From contig NZ_LZTA01000089.1 in the NCBI RefSeq assembly GCF_001665875.1, positions 1-55,162 of the forward strand: a DNA stretch of 55,162 nucleotides, read 5' to 3'. The stretch comes from Mycobacterium sp. 852002-40037_SCH5390672 (GTDB lineage Bacteria; Actinomycetota; Actinomycetes; Mycobacteriales; Mycobacteriaceae). The notes under the pieces were generated by a model. That model searched no databases. It was not told where the DNA came from and saw only the letters and a list, made by a program, of their open reading frames with translations. How positions within the stretch are numbered: position 1 is the first letter of the stretch; each line of letters starts with the position of its first letter. Shown here piece after piece: positions 27,349 through 36,707 of the stretch. The translations under genes and the position numbers were made by a program.

Positions 27349-27672
27349 TCATAATTGCCCATGCTCCACCTCGACCGGCAGCTCATCGAAATACAATATT
27401 TTCCGCCGAGCCGAGCAGTATTGGTGGTATATGTCAGCGAGCAATGGTTCTTCGGTAGTCGCGAGATCACGATGCTCCGGCAGGGTTCGCCACGGATAAA
27501 CCATCAGCAACTCGCTGGGTGCCGAGCGGCTCTGGTAGAACCGAGCGTGGCCGGCCCAGCCAGGGTTGACGTGTGCGGCCGGCCCGACTAACTCGTCCAT
27601 CTGCTGCATAATTTCCAAACCCCAGCGATTCATATTCGGGCGTAGAAACCATTTTTCCATGACAGTAATCAT
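27349..27672 (-). CDS. small dimeric alpha/beta-barrel (ABM-like) protein
   Basis: 107 residues. The alternation VMEKWFLRP, helix NMNRWGLEIMQQMD, GWAGHARFYQS, ELLMVYPW, helix LPEHRDLATTEE and a final strand fits a ferredoxin-like dimeric alpha/beta barrel, as in antibiotic-biosynthesis monooxygenases and heme-degrading IsdG-type proteins. The family call is from shape and size only. The ATG follows the previous gene's TAG directly, with GAAGG seven bases before it, so the two are coupled. Cofactor-free oxidation of an aromatic ring is one known activity in the superfamily. Confidence 0.55.
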   Translation of the reverse strand: MITVMEKWFLRPNMNRWGLEIMQQMDELVGPAAHVNPGWAGHARFYQSRSAPSELLMVYPWRTLPEHRDLATTEEPLLADIYHQYCSARRKILYFDELPVEVEHGQL

Positions 27673-28233
27673 CTAATTACCTTCTTTCGAAATCCCGCGG
27701 CTCCGGATAGATGCAAAGTATGTCTGTAAAAGCGAGCCTTCCCCCGGGACAAGTCGGTCGCATACGAGTATATGATGGCGGCGGTTTCTAGCCTGCGCTT
27801 CCCAGAGCGCCTTTGCTGCGGCATATACTTCCTGCGGTAAATATGCGTTGTCACGGTGCCCGCGTTCTCTTATCTCCCTTCGCAACTTCCGGATCAACTG
27901 CACCATTGTCGTGTGGTCCTTGTTCTGTTGGCCAGAAAATCCAGGTTTGAGAAACGGCGGCGCCATCGACGGCCGAATCAAACTTTGATACTCGGCACGG
28001 TCCATGTCGGCTGCGTATTTCATGCTCGCGGTAGCAGCATCATATAACTGAACAAGACTCTGCAATGAGTCAACGAGTTGGTCCCAGCTTTCGCGATGTA
28101 ACTGTTCGCGTGCCGTGTGCAGATTCGTATTCATTGCGAACAGATAAATGTGAAAAATGTGATGTCCGAGTTTCCACCTGCGGATCGCGGTCTTCTGTTC
28201 AGGTGAGAGTAAAGCCGCGGTTGACTGCTCCAT
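27673..28233 (-). CDS. unknown all-helical His-rich protein
   Basis: 186 residues that I do not recognise. Mostly helical by eye, with His-rich patches KLGHHIFHIY near the N-terminus and NRRHHILVCD near the C-terminus, and an internal IRPSMAPPFLKPGFSG turn. Such paired His helices could bind a metal or heme, but no known motif is met. The frame is open to 28272, but the ATG at 28233 overlaps the upstream gene's TAA (TAATG), so I chose it. Always read together with its two neighbours, it is probably an enzyme or subunit specific to this arm. Confidence 0.62.
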   Translation of the reverse strand: MEQSTAALLSPEQKTAIRRWKLGHHIFHIYLFAMNTNLHTAREQLHRESWDQLVDSLQSLVQLYDAATASMKYAADMDRAEYQSLIRPSMAPPFLKPGFSGQQNKDHTTMVQLIRKLRREIRERGHRDNAYLPQEVYAAAKALWEAQARNRRHHILVCDRLVPGEGSLLQTYFASIRSRGISKEGN

Positions 28234-28610
28234 TAAATGCCCTTCTCTTGGCCGACTGCAACTGCCAGCCAACGCAAAAGTGTAGTATTCTGTACTCTGA
28301 TAATTCCCACAAGCATATCGCGTTTATCGCTTTCGCTTATGCTCGATTCATCGAGGTCTTTTATCAGCTCGTAATTCACTTTTATACACGTACGGGTCCA
28401 TTCGACGAGGTCGATAGATGCTCGTTGGAGCCGGAAATATTCCTCGTACTCTAGCGGCCGCGTAACACCATCCACTTCTTCGGGCACACCATCCTCTTTT
28501 GGGATGGAAATCGGGGCAACTAAGCCGTAGTCAAGTAGTTCGGACACACTGTCATCGGCCACGGTTCTCCCTTTCCACAATAAATACGGGATTGGCTCGA
28601 TAACTCGCAT
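28233..28610 (-). CDS. unknown small protein, first gene of the decarboxylase arm
   Basis: 125 residues that I do not recognise. The N-terminal part is mixed (PIPYLLWKGRTVADD), the rest strongly helical and acidic (YEEYFRLQRASIDLVEW, SESDKRDMLVGIIRVQN). Its TAA overlaps the next ATG by one base, so the two proteins are made together and may form a complex. ATG start with GAAAGGGAG far upstream inside the frame's beginning, so a slightly later start cannot be excluded. No function proposed. Confidence 0.58.
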   Translation of the reverse strand: MRVIEPIPYLLWKGRTVADDSVSELLDYGLVAPISIPKEDGVPEEVDGVTRPLEYEEYFRLQRASIDLVEWTRTCIKVNYELIKDLDESSISESDKRDMLVGIIRVQNTTLLRWLAVAVGQEKGI

Positions 28611-29698
28611 TGAGTCGTAGCAGTCAAACTGTACCGGGTATGTTTGCGAATGCCGCTTATCAGCCGGTCAATAATCACTGGTTGCCGACAATTGAAGTTA
28701 CGAGGTGCAGGCTACCAACCGGACTTGGAGGTGGTCAACGTGTCAATCATGTTCGCGTCAACAGCGCCCACCGCCCCAAGCTCCCAACTTAGTCTGCGAT
28801 AGACAGCTTCACCCGTCAGTTAGCCTTTTGTGTAGAGCTTCGTCAACTGGTTCTAGCCCAGCTCACCCTGACGAGCTTTTCGAAGGTCCTGCAGCAGGTC
28901 AAAGTCGACTTCAACTTTCAGCAGAACTCCCTTCGGGAGGATGTAGGTTGTCGCCTCAAGGCACAGGACGCATGTGCGCGATGAAGTGGGCTACTTCCGG
29001 TGCGAACGCGCGACCTCACCGACAAACCCAACCGGCGATTAACCATTTATAGGCGGCGTCCCGCTCGGGCCCACGGCCCCTCGGATCACCGAAATAATAT
29101 CGCGCCTGTCAGCAGATGGGTTGCGAGACAACGGCATTCACGTCGATCGGTCCTGACTCGCCCGCAAATACGGCTACAAATATCAGTTTCGGTACTGTCG
29201 GCAAACGACTTCCGGGTTTGCTGGCTGGAAACTCGACCCCACCGAGCAGGCGGCAGGTTGATGACCCCAGAAGCGCCAACTACCCGTACTGAATTCGGCA
29301 CAGTTGCGCTACCGCAATCAATCGAGGAGCAACTGAATTGCGTTGCACACAGCATCACTGCTCGCGGTGCACTGCCATGGTGTCCATCGTTCATTAATGC
29401 AAGTCGTCGGATGGCCGCTGATCATCCGCGCGCCCAAGCATCCAACTTCTTGCACACTGCGATGGACAAACGCACTGGCAAAAGCGTCTTCGGCATCCTG
29501 CGCTATCACCATCGCTCATTTCTCCGAGGCGCGTCAACCGTTGAACATGACCCTAGAAACGACTAAGCAACCCGTTGACAGTGACGCCCCGAGTGAGATG
29601 CTACGACAGCGCCGCACCACCGAATTCCGCTGTCACAACCCTCCCACCACCTAGCGATGTAGCGATCGGAAGGCGTAACAAGCCGGAAAGGATTTCAC
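28611..29698. promoter_or_regulatory. 1088-base divergent region, no gene seen
   Basis: Separates the decarboxylase arm (-) from mmpL-2 (+). Several frames reach 60-190 codons but give no family resemblance and conflict with each other. It must contain at least two promoters and may include decayed genes. No MmpS-like gene is visible. Confidence 0.4.
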
Positions 29699-31951
29699 GT
29701 GTTGCACCGAATCGCTATGACGGCGCTCGCTGCGCCACGGCGCGTGATCGCTGCCGGCGCACTGCTATTTATCGCCGCGGCCGCCTTCGGCATCCCAGTC
29801 GCGCAGCATTTATCAGCCGGCGGCTTTCACGATCCGGGATCAGAATCGGCCCAGGCCACCCGCCTGTTGACAGATAAGTTTGGCCAAAGCGATCAACAGA
29901 TCGTCATTTCAGTCTCGGCCCCCGACGGCGCCCGCAGTCCTCACGCTCGCGACGCCGCGAACGAAATTATCAGCCACTTACAACGGTCGCCGTTTGTCTT
30001 GAACGTAGCGTCGGCGTGGACGTCACCCCCGCCGACTAACACGGGACTTATCAGCAAAAACGGCAAGTCCGGATTGATCGTGGCCAACCTCACGGGCGAC
30101 CAAACTCAGCTGCAGGCCTACGCGAAGAGTTTCGCAAACCAGATCGGACGCGACCGAGACAGTGTCACCGTGCGCACTGGCGGCACCGCGGCGCTCTACG
30201 CCCAGGTCAATGAGCAAAGCGAACGCGACCTATTCGCAATGGAAATGATCGCAGTTCCACTGAGCTTTCTGGCGTTGGTATGGGCGTTTGGCGGACTGCT
30301 GGCGGCGGCCCTTCCGGTAGCAGTGGGCTTGATGGCGATCGTCGAGTCGATGGCGGTGCTGCGTGTGATCAACCTCAGCACCCAGGTGTCGATCTACGCT
30401 CTCAACCTCAGTACTGCGATGGGTCTGGCGCTCGCGATCGACTACACGCTGCTGATTGTCAGCCGCTATCGCGATGAGCTCAATGACGGCGCTATGCCTG
30501 ATGAGGCACTAATTCAAACGATGGTTACGGCCGGGCGGGCAGTACTGTTCTCAGCCACCACGGTCGCGTCATCGATGCTGGCGCTGGTGCTCTTCCCCAT
30601 GTACTTCTTGAAATCGTTCGCTTACGCAGGTGTCGCTACCGTCGCGTTCGCCGCTTTTGCGGCAGTGACCATCACTCCTGCAGCACTTGTGCTCATTGGC
30701 CCGAAGCTAGACAGCTTTGACATACGTCAGCTCGCGCGACAGGTGCTGCGCCGCCCGCCGCCACTGAAAATGCCGTTGCAGAAGCGCTTTTGGTATCGGT
30801 GGTCGATGTTCGTAATGCGACATGCGGTGCCGCTCACGTTGATAGTGACCGCGCTGCTGGTGTCCATCGGGTTGCCTTTCCTGGGCCTGAGGTGGGGCTT
30901 TTCCGATGACCGCATGCTGCCGCGTTCGGCCTCGGCGCGCCAGGTAGGAGATCAGTTGCGACACGACTTCACCGACGACTTGGCGACAGTGGTATTCGTC
31001 GTCATCCCCGATACGCGCGGGCTTAGCCCGGCCGATCTGGAGCGTTACGCGGCTGACCTATCGCGGGTGCCGGATGTGTCCTCAGTAACAGCACCGGCGG
31101 GAAGCTTTGTCGGCGGAAATATGGCGGGTCCGCCCTCAACAGCTACCGGCATGGTCGACGGCAGCGCACTGTTGACGATCACCAGCACCGCACCACTGAA
31201 CTCGCGCGCCTCCGACCTTCAACTAGACCGGTTGCACGGGGTACGCGGACCAGCCGGGCGGTCGGTATTGCTAGGCGGGCTCGCCCAGACCAACCGCGAC
31301 AGCGTCGATGCTATTGCAGCGAAGCTGCCGGTGGTGTTGGGTTTGGTCGCCCTCATAGCCGTGGTGTTGGTGTTGCTGTTGACTGGCAGCGCAGTGCTTC
31401 CGTTGAAGGCACTCATTCTTAATGTGCTGTCGTTGACGGCGACGTTCGGGGCGCTGGTGTGGATCTTTCAAGATGGGCATCTTGGCGGTTTGGGAACAAC
31501 ACCAACCGGAACGCTGATAGCCAACACGCCGGTGTTATTGTTCTGCATTGCGTTTGGTCTTTCGATGGACTATGAGATTTTCCTGATCTCGCGTATCCGT
31601 GAGCTATGGCTCACGTCGCAACGCACGAGTTCGGCTAATCAGGAAAGTATCGCGCGAGGCATTGCCCTTACCGGCCGGGTCGTCACCGCGGCTGCATTGG
31701 TGATGTCAATCTCCTTTGCCGCGCTGACGGCATCGCAGGTTTCATTCATGCGGATGTTGGGCCTTGGTCTCACATTGGCAGTCTTAGCCGATGCAACACT
31801 GGTACGGATGGTATTGGTACCAGCGTCCATGCACCTGCTGGGTCGAGCCAACTGGTGGGCTCCAAAACCCTTGAGCTGGTTGCACGACAAGGTTGCTCTC
31901 AGCGCGTCCGACCGAATGGGAAAGCATCGCGCACCGGCTGAATCCCACTAA
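29699..31951 (+). CDS. MmpL family RND transporter, copy 2
   Basis: 750-residue lipid exporter, close paralogue of the MmpL at 7892-10183: same start VLHR-x2-MT-x-LAAPRRVI, same IDYTLLIVSRYRDE and SMDYEIFLISRIRE segments with the Asp-Tyr pairs of the proton path, same QDGHLGGLGTTPTGTL turn. GTG start preceded by GGAAAGGA. Two related exporters at the two flanks of one cluster may have split substrates or arisen by duplication with the cluster. It stands alone, with a hairpin ten bases after its stop. Confidence 0.93.
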   Translation: MLHRIAMTALAAPRRVIAAGALLFIAAAAFGIPVAQHLSAGGFHDPGSESAQATRLLTDKFGQSDQQIVISVSAPDGARSPHARDAANEIISHLQRSPFVLNVASAWTSPPPTNTGLISKNGKSGLIVANLTGDQTQLQAYAKSFANQIGRDRDSVTVRTGGTAALYAQVNEQSERDLFAMEMIAVPLSFLALVWAFGGLLAAALPVAVGLMAIVESMAVLRVINLSTQVSIYALNLSTAMGLALAIDYTLLIVSRYRDELNDGAMPDEALIQTMVTAGRAVLFSATTVASSMLALVLFPMYFLKSFAYAGVATVAFAAFAAVTITPAALVLIGPKLDSFDIRQLARQVLRRPPPLKMPLQKRFWYRWSMFVMRHAVPLTLIVTALLVSIGLPFLGLRWGFSDDRMLPRSASARQVGDQLRHDFTDDLATVVFVVIPDTRGLSPADLERYAADLSRVPDVSSVTAPAGSFVGGNMAGPPSTATGMVDGSALLTITSTAPLNSRASDLQLDRLHGVRGPAGRSVLLGGLAQTNRDSVDAIAAKLPVVLGLVALIAVVLVLLLTGSAVLPLKALILNVLSLTATFGALVWIFQDGHLGGLGTTPTGTLIANTPVLLFCIAFGLSMDYEIFLISRIRELWLTSQRTSSANQESIARGIALTGRVVTAAALVMSISFAALTASQVSFMRMLGLGLTLAVLADATLVRMVLVPASMHLLGRANWWAPKPLSWLHDKVALSASDRMGKHRAPAESH

Positions 31952-32884
31952 TTCGCACATTGCAGCCCAACGCGGCTGCTGCCACCGGGGTCATCACCAC
32001 CAGGAATATGCGGGGATTAAACAAGTCGACGACGCGAACGCCGCATCTGTGAAATCCTCAAGCCTCTCCAACCACAGCGCCTTCGAGAGACGGCTTGTGT
32101 CGTCTCGGCCGACTCCTTTCCCGATGGACACCGCACGGTGTGCCGCGTTGCAAGTGCAGAAGTACAGCAGTTGCACGCATCGTTGCCCGCCAACATCTGC
32201 CTACGAAGGAGTGGCCATCGCGGGCCAAACACGTTGAAACTAACGGGTGCGGCTAGGCCGCGCAGCCCGTCGGTAGGCGGAATCAGTTCGCGAGGCACGC
32301 GCATTCCGATCATCCCCGCGTCTGTTGCCGCCGCTCATGAGCGCGGCCACTTCGAGTGTGCTCGGACCATCCATCCCCGGCATGCTCACGTCGAAGCCTC
32401 TTACCTGCGTGCTCCATACACCCGAAATGTCAGCTAAGGCCTAGCGCCTCCGTGAGCCATGGATGCGACTGGAGTCATTGGCTTTGGCGCGATGGCTTCA
32501 AAACGACCGTCGTACCGACGCGAGTGAGCATCTACGAGCGCCCAATCAGCCGACTGTCAGTGGGGCCCGGTGGATAACCGCCGGACGATCGAGACCTTGG
32601 CGGTCCCCGCTTCTAAAGCCAACGGCGAACCAATCCAGGTGGGTCGCACTTCAGCCGGGCCACAACCCGATTAGAGTCGGCGCACGATAGGCGACGAGGC
32701 GATCAGCAGACCGCGTCGCCTCGTCCGAAACATTCAGAGGTTCGTGTCGCACTCGGATATCGCGGCTGCCGCATGCACATGCCAAGTCAACTAGCAGTTG
32801 GTGTTTGGCGATCAGGGCGTAGAGTCGCGCCGCGATAGCCTGATCCGATCAGGTGCACCAACACGCGGCGGTTGGAGGTGATCT
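31952..32884. other. 933-base stretch, no intact gene
   Basis: No frame I can support. Near 32340-32400 the - strand reads VSMPGMDGPSTLE, which looks like a piece of a response-regulator receiver domain, but it is too short to annotate. Confidence 0.3.
31962..31979 (+). terminator. hairpin after mmpL-2
   Basis: GCAGCC (31962-31967), 6-base loop, GGCTGC (31974-31979), ten bases after the TAA. Good position, perfect stem, no U-tract. Confidence 0.45.
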
Positions 32885-33160
32885 GTGACCGTCGACGGCC
32901 TGCCGCCTGGCCCCCGACTACCCGACATAATCCAAAGCGCCACATGGACCCGCCAACCCGTGGACGTTCATGGACCATTGTGCGGCCCGATACGGTGGCA
33001 CCTTTACGCTGCTGCGGCCGGTCCACGCCCTTGGATGATGATCTCCCATCCGGATGCGGTGAAAGAAGTCACCCAATGGACCACCCGAGCGCCTGCACGC
33101 AGGGGAAGGCAATCGCATCCCATTACCGGGGGGCCAATTCGGTGCCGTTACTTGACGGCT
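32885..33160 (+). pseudogene. cytochrome P450 N-terminal remnant with frameshifts
   Basis: From a GTG at 32885 the frame gives GLPPGPRLPDIIQ and PWMMISHPDAVKEV, the standard N-terminus of CYP135/138-type P450s. The next conserved piece appears in a second frame at 33093-33119 (LHAGEGNRI), and the next in a third frame at 33127-33159 (GANSVPLLDG). In intact P450s these follow one another in one frame. So at least two indels occurred within about 60 bases. No I-helix or heme loop follows. A dead gene, perhaps once a third P450 of the island. Confidence 0.8.
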
Positions 33161-33749
33161 CAGCTACACCCAGATGTGCCACAACGTTCCCCAGAACACG
33201 CAGCGAACTTACCCGACGTGGGGACGATAGCTCTTTTGGACCAAAACGCGTTCAAAATCCCCGATTTGGGCGCACGCCTCGACACAGGTCGTGTCAGACA
33301 CAAGTGAAGACCCCAAGGCCGCATCGGCCTCAGAGTGTGTCCCGCATTCAAGCTGTCCACACGCCTGCCGTGTCCGACGTTCGCCACCCTACCATCTCGT
33401 AGCAAAGCCCCTCCGACACCGGTACGGCTTTGTGCTGCAATAAACTTCAGCTTGCTCACAGGAAAACGCCACCCACAACACCGTCGGCCTGCGCACCAGA
33501 ATGTGGGCGCCCTCGACCCGAATTGGTTAATCCCGGTCCAATACATTCCCCGAGTGCGCAAGGGAGAACGGAGCGGGTGCACCGCAACAAAACCAAATGG
33601 ACAGCGATGCGTATGACACCATATGCTCAGGCCACTTTCGAAACGTGACGGTGCGACAACTATACGCAGCCGCAAACGGGGATTCCCAAGGCCGCAGAGC
33701 TTGCCGATACAACGTCGTCGTCCGGACTCCGCTTGTCTAGGAGGGGCGT
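33161..33749. other. 589-base stretch without a recognisable gene
   Basis: May include further decayed P450 sequence, but I cannot align it by eye. Ends with the GNAT leader, which contains AGGAGGGG just before the ATG at 33750. Confidence 0.35.
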
Positions 33750-34385
33750 ATGACCTCATCGCAGGTCCCATACTCGCCTAATATGTCGATCAGTCGGCAG
33801 CCAGACCTTGAAGCTGTCGCCGAGACATTGTCAATCGCATTTGCCGAGGACCCGGTGGTGCAATGGGCCATACCGCCCGACACCGCGAATCGCGCTCGAT
33901 ATCTGAACGCATTCTTCATCCTGACCACGCAAATGATTGTTGACCAAGGCGGTTTCGTCGCATCGTCGCCCGGCTATGACGCAGTCGTGACCTGGCTATC
34001 ACCGCGACGCTCAGGATTACCTGACTGTGCCAACCGTGCATTTTTGGACCGGTTGCAGGAAGCGACCGGGCGCTGCGGCTTGAGGCTACGGACGTTAATG
34101 AAACGCCTCGACCAATGCCATCCGAAGGATTTACCACCACATGTCTACGTGGTGCACATGGGTATCCGACCACAAGCGCGCGGATCAGGATTGCAGGAGA
34201 GCAGCGCACGCGGATTAAGGGACGTGCTCAAAGCGTGCGAGGCCGGCTGTTACGCCGAAGCCTCTAGCACCAGAAGCCTTCGATTATGGGAACGATTGGG
34301 GATCAAGCGATATGGCGACGAGATCACGCTACCAGATGGCGGTCCGTCACTATACCCACTCTATATCGACGCAGAACATATCTGA
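33750..34385 (+). CDS. GNAT-family N-acetyltransferase
   Basis: 211 residues. The acetyl-CoA loop is MGIRPQARGSGLQ, with Gln where a second Gly or Ala is usual; after it come YAEASSTRSLRLWERLG and ITLPDGGPSLYPLY, a common end in actinobacterial GNATs. N-terminal AVAETLSIAFAEDPVVQWAIP also fits. Substrate unknown. ATG start with a strong AGGAGGGG. Single gene with gene-free flanks at the end of the island. Confidence 0.85.
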   Translation: MTSSQVPYSPNMSISRQPDLEAVAETLSIAFAEDPVVQWAIPPDTANRARYLNAFFILTTQMIVDQGGFVASSPGYDAVVTWLSPRRSGLPDCANRAFLDRLQEATGRCGLRLRTLMKRLDQCHPKDLPPHVYVVHMGIRPQARGSGLQESSARGLRDVLKACEAGCYAEASSTRSLRLWERLGIKRYGDEITLPDGGPSLYPLYIDAEHI

Positions 34386-34710
34386 CGCGCAGGCTACGCC
34401 CCTTGGACGTTGACGCCTCACCCATTTCGATGTGCATCCAATTCCCCACAATCCTCATCCAGGATGCGTGGCGCGCGATCGAGAACACGTAGTTAACCTG
34501 ACGCCGAGTCCGTTAGCCTTTGCGCTCTCTTACCGCCGCACAGCCCACTTAGCGGGTCGCGCGCTGAAAGACCATCAAATTCCGAACCACGCGACCGTTC
34601 ACGAACGCGCAGATGCGGCGTCGAGCCCAAACGCTAGAGCTCGAAGGACGAAAAACCGTATGAACCTCAAAGTTTCGTGTACCTCGATCACATGGCGGAC
34701 GCTTCTAAAC
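34386..34710. other. 325-base stretch without a recognisable gene
   Basis: Between convergent GNAT (+) and SRPBCC (-) genes. Nothing I can support. Confidence 0.35.
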
Positions 34711-35172
34711 CTAACCAGCTGTCAGCTGCTCGGCTCGTCGCTTCAAGTCCTCAGCAAGGTGGTCTAGGACGTTGTCTGCCAGCATCTTCAGCATCGGCGC
34801 GGGCACAGGGGTGGTAGTCTCGACATCCACGTCTACCGTCAGCATGCTCGAAGACCCAACCTCGACCACGGTAAAGAGCTGCTCTTGCTTTGCAAACAAA
34901 TCACCCTGCTGCAGCACGGTTTGGATCTTGTTAGTGCCCGGGTAGTACACAGCCTGTATGTAAGTGCCCGCAACCCCCTTAACAAGGGTATCAAGCCGCA
35001 GCTGGCTTGGCCGCCCGTCGTCGTAGCGAGCCAGTACCCAACAGCCCGTGATCTGTTCGCTCCACTCCGGGTACCGCTCGAAATCTGCAACAATGGCCAT
35101 TATCGCGGCGGCGTTGGCACCGACCTCAAGCGTCTTACTTAAAACTGGCACGCGCAGACCATAAGTGACCAA
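34711..35172 (-). CDS. SRPBCC (polyketide cyclase/dehydrase-like) protein
   Basis: 153 residues of START/SRPBCC fold: ADFERYPEWSEQI near the N-terminus, a seven-strand sheet, and the long C-terminal helix PMLKMLADNVLDHLAEDLKRRAEQL. Similar to the small cyclase/dehydrase-like proteins common in mycobacteria. It could bind a hydrophobic ligand; a cyclase role for the island's polyketide-like product is only a guess. GTG start; a Met-free N-terminus makes the exact start uncertain. Confidence 0.83.
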   Translation of the reverse strand: MVTYGLRVPVLSKTLEVGANAAAIMAIVADFERYPEWSEQITGCWVLARYDDGRPSQLRLDTLVKGVAGTYIQAVYYPGTNKIQTVLQQGDLFAKQEQLFTVVEVGSSSMLTVDVDVETTTPVPAPMLKMLADNVLDHLAEDLKRRAEQLTAG

Positions 35173-35984
35173 TCAGTCGCTGCGGTAGCTGCGAAGGGTA
35201 AACGCAGACTACCAAGTTCACCGCTTGTCGCCTGCGCTGCGCTATTCCGCGGGCACGACGCGACGGCGAGCGTGGTTCAACCGCTCAGCGAGGCCTGCCC
35301 TGTCGAGGCGTGGCGCGTAACATCTCCGGGACCTGCCACTCTGCCTGCCGCGCGATAACCGGCCGCCGCAGCCTTAGTCCGCGGGCGGTTCGCGGCCCGA
35401 CAGGCGTCTGCTCATCCGTATCGGCTACCGCACTACGAGTCCGCTGCGTCAGCGGCGGGAGCACGACCAGCTCACCGCTGATCGCCAGCGCGAATCGACC
35501 CGTTGGACAACGCGCTCATCGTCCATCTGTTTGATTCCTCCGCGAAGGTGGCGGCGGTCCGACCCTAGCGGCGCACGAAGGATTCGCTGCCCCAAGCTCG
35601 TACAAAACTACGGGCGTCCGAAGCGAGAAACTCGCTGTGACACGTTCATGGATAGTTCATGGATAATTGCCGTTATCCATCAAAGAGCGACACCCGGGCA
35701 GGCAACCACTCCCAAACGCGCTGACGTTACGGCGCCGATAATGCCCAACTATGTCGCCGACCGGACCTCGTCATTCGCTACCTCCCAACTAGCAGGACCC
35801 GGGTGTTGGTGCCACCGCGCGGGCGGCCGCGGCCCCTATCTAGGTGCGCAGCTTGTTCCACGGCTGAGGCACTCACCTTCGGTGTGGTGGACCCGCCATT
35901 GCGCGCCGGCGCTGTCGGCAATGTGGTGGGTTCCCTGCTGAGGTGTTCGGGGGCCCGTTCGTGGCGCCTCGGTGGGCCGTCGGT
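35173..35984. other. 812-base stretch, boundary between the lipid island and the AAA/TniQ module
   Basis: No gene I can support. Base composition rises toward the right. It contains a perfect inverted repeat at 35659-35680. Confidence 0.4.
35659..35680. promoter_or_regulatory. operator-like palindrome
   Basis: ATGGATAA, 6-base spacer, TTATCCAT: a perfect 8+8 repeat. A third copy of ATGGATA lies at 35649-35655, ten bases to the left. The pattern fits a dimeric repressor site; the nearest regulator-like gene is the Xre/MbcA-like one at 35985. Confidence 0.4.
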
Positions 35985-36572
35985 TCACCAGCGCCCGAGG
36001 TCGGCGATGAATCCGGCAACTAACGCCGGGTCGCCGCCGGCGGCCAGGTGCTCGATCGCGGTGCGGTCGTCGAAGTCGGGCTGCGGGGTGTGCATGAACA
36101 TATCCAGAACCGCGAGGGTGATGCCCTGTGGTATCGCGCGCACGATCGCGTCCAAGCCTGGAAGCAATCCGCCACCTAGGAACTGCCAGCGCGGGATGCG
36201 TCGGCTTCCTTGAAGATCAAAGGCCCATAACGCTTTTCCAGTGATGCGCCGCGCCACCCGGGAGCGGTCGACGCCGAGCATCGCGGCGGCTTCCTTGATG
36301 CTGACCGATCCTGAGAGCGCGCTGCTGAGTTGGCGCACCGCAATGCGGGCGCGGGTCCGACGTTCGTCATCGGCCGACCAGGCGTCGATCACGGATGCTG
36401 CCTGGGGTTCGACGCGCATGCGCAGGAAATCCACTTCTGTCGCCGACAGGGTGGTTGCCCAGGGGATGGCCGCAAAGGCGGAGCCCAGCTCGTCCAGGAC
36501 CTCGTCGACGGTCAGATCAATCTGATGTTTAGCCAACAGCGCACCAAGCGCGCGACCTGTCGACCCATCCAC
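35985..36572 (-). CDS. Xre/MbcA-like DNA-binding protein
   Basis: About 195 residues from the GTG at 36572; the frame is open to an ATG at 36689, 18 bases after the upstream stop, so a 234-residue form is possible. A helix-turn-helix is visible in SIKEAAAMLGVDRSRVARRITG. The C-terminal LDMFMHTPQPDFDDRTAIEHLAAGGDPALV resembles the MbcA/ParS/Xre antitoxin C-terminal domain. In the antitoxin setting this binds a RES-type toxin, but none is present here. Third gene of the - strand AAA operon; a regulator or adaptor is the likely role. Confidence 0.68.
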   Translation of the reverse strand: MDGSTGRALGALLAKHQIDLTVDEVLDELGSAFAAIPWATTLSATEVDFLRMRVEPQAASVIDAWSADDERRTRARIAVRQLSSALSGSVSIKEAAAMLGVDRSRVARRITGKALWAFDLQGSRRIPRWQFLGGGLLPGLDAIVRAIPQGITLAVLDMFMHTPQPDFDDRTAIEHLAAGGDPALVAGFIADLGRW

Positions 36573-36707
36573 CCTGCACAGGGTAGCGCGGCGACGCAGG
36601 GATGTGCGTGGATGTGATCGGACGATGCATGTCCGGGCTTCAACGCTGGGCCTCAGCATCACGCTGGCGAGCATCATAATTCGACGCATTAACCCAACCG
36701 GTAACGA

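Noticed and set aside
29000..29566. 188-codon + frame in the region before mmpL-2
   Set aside because: Arg/His-rich, no motif, and competing frames on both strands are equally long.
28611..29698. An MmpS partner for mmpL-2
   Set aside because: No frame with an N-terminal TM helix and an MmpS-like beta domain.
32331..32400. Minus-strand VSMPGMDG, like a response-regulator receiver domain
   Set aside because: Only about a dozen residues fit; flanks do not resemble a receiver domain, so chance cannot be excluded.
35301..35307. TGTCGAG as the other end of the TniQ element
   Set aside because: Only seven bases match the end at 39566, the inner sequence differs, and the flanking five bases (TGCCC) do not match ACGGC.
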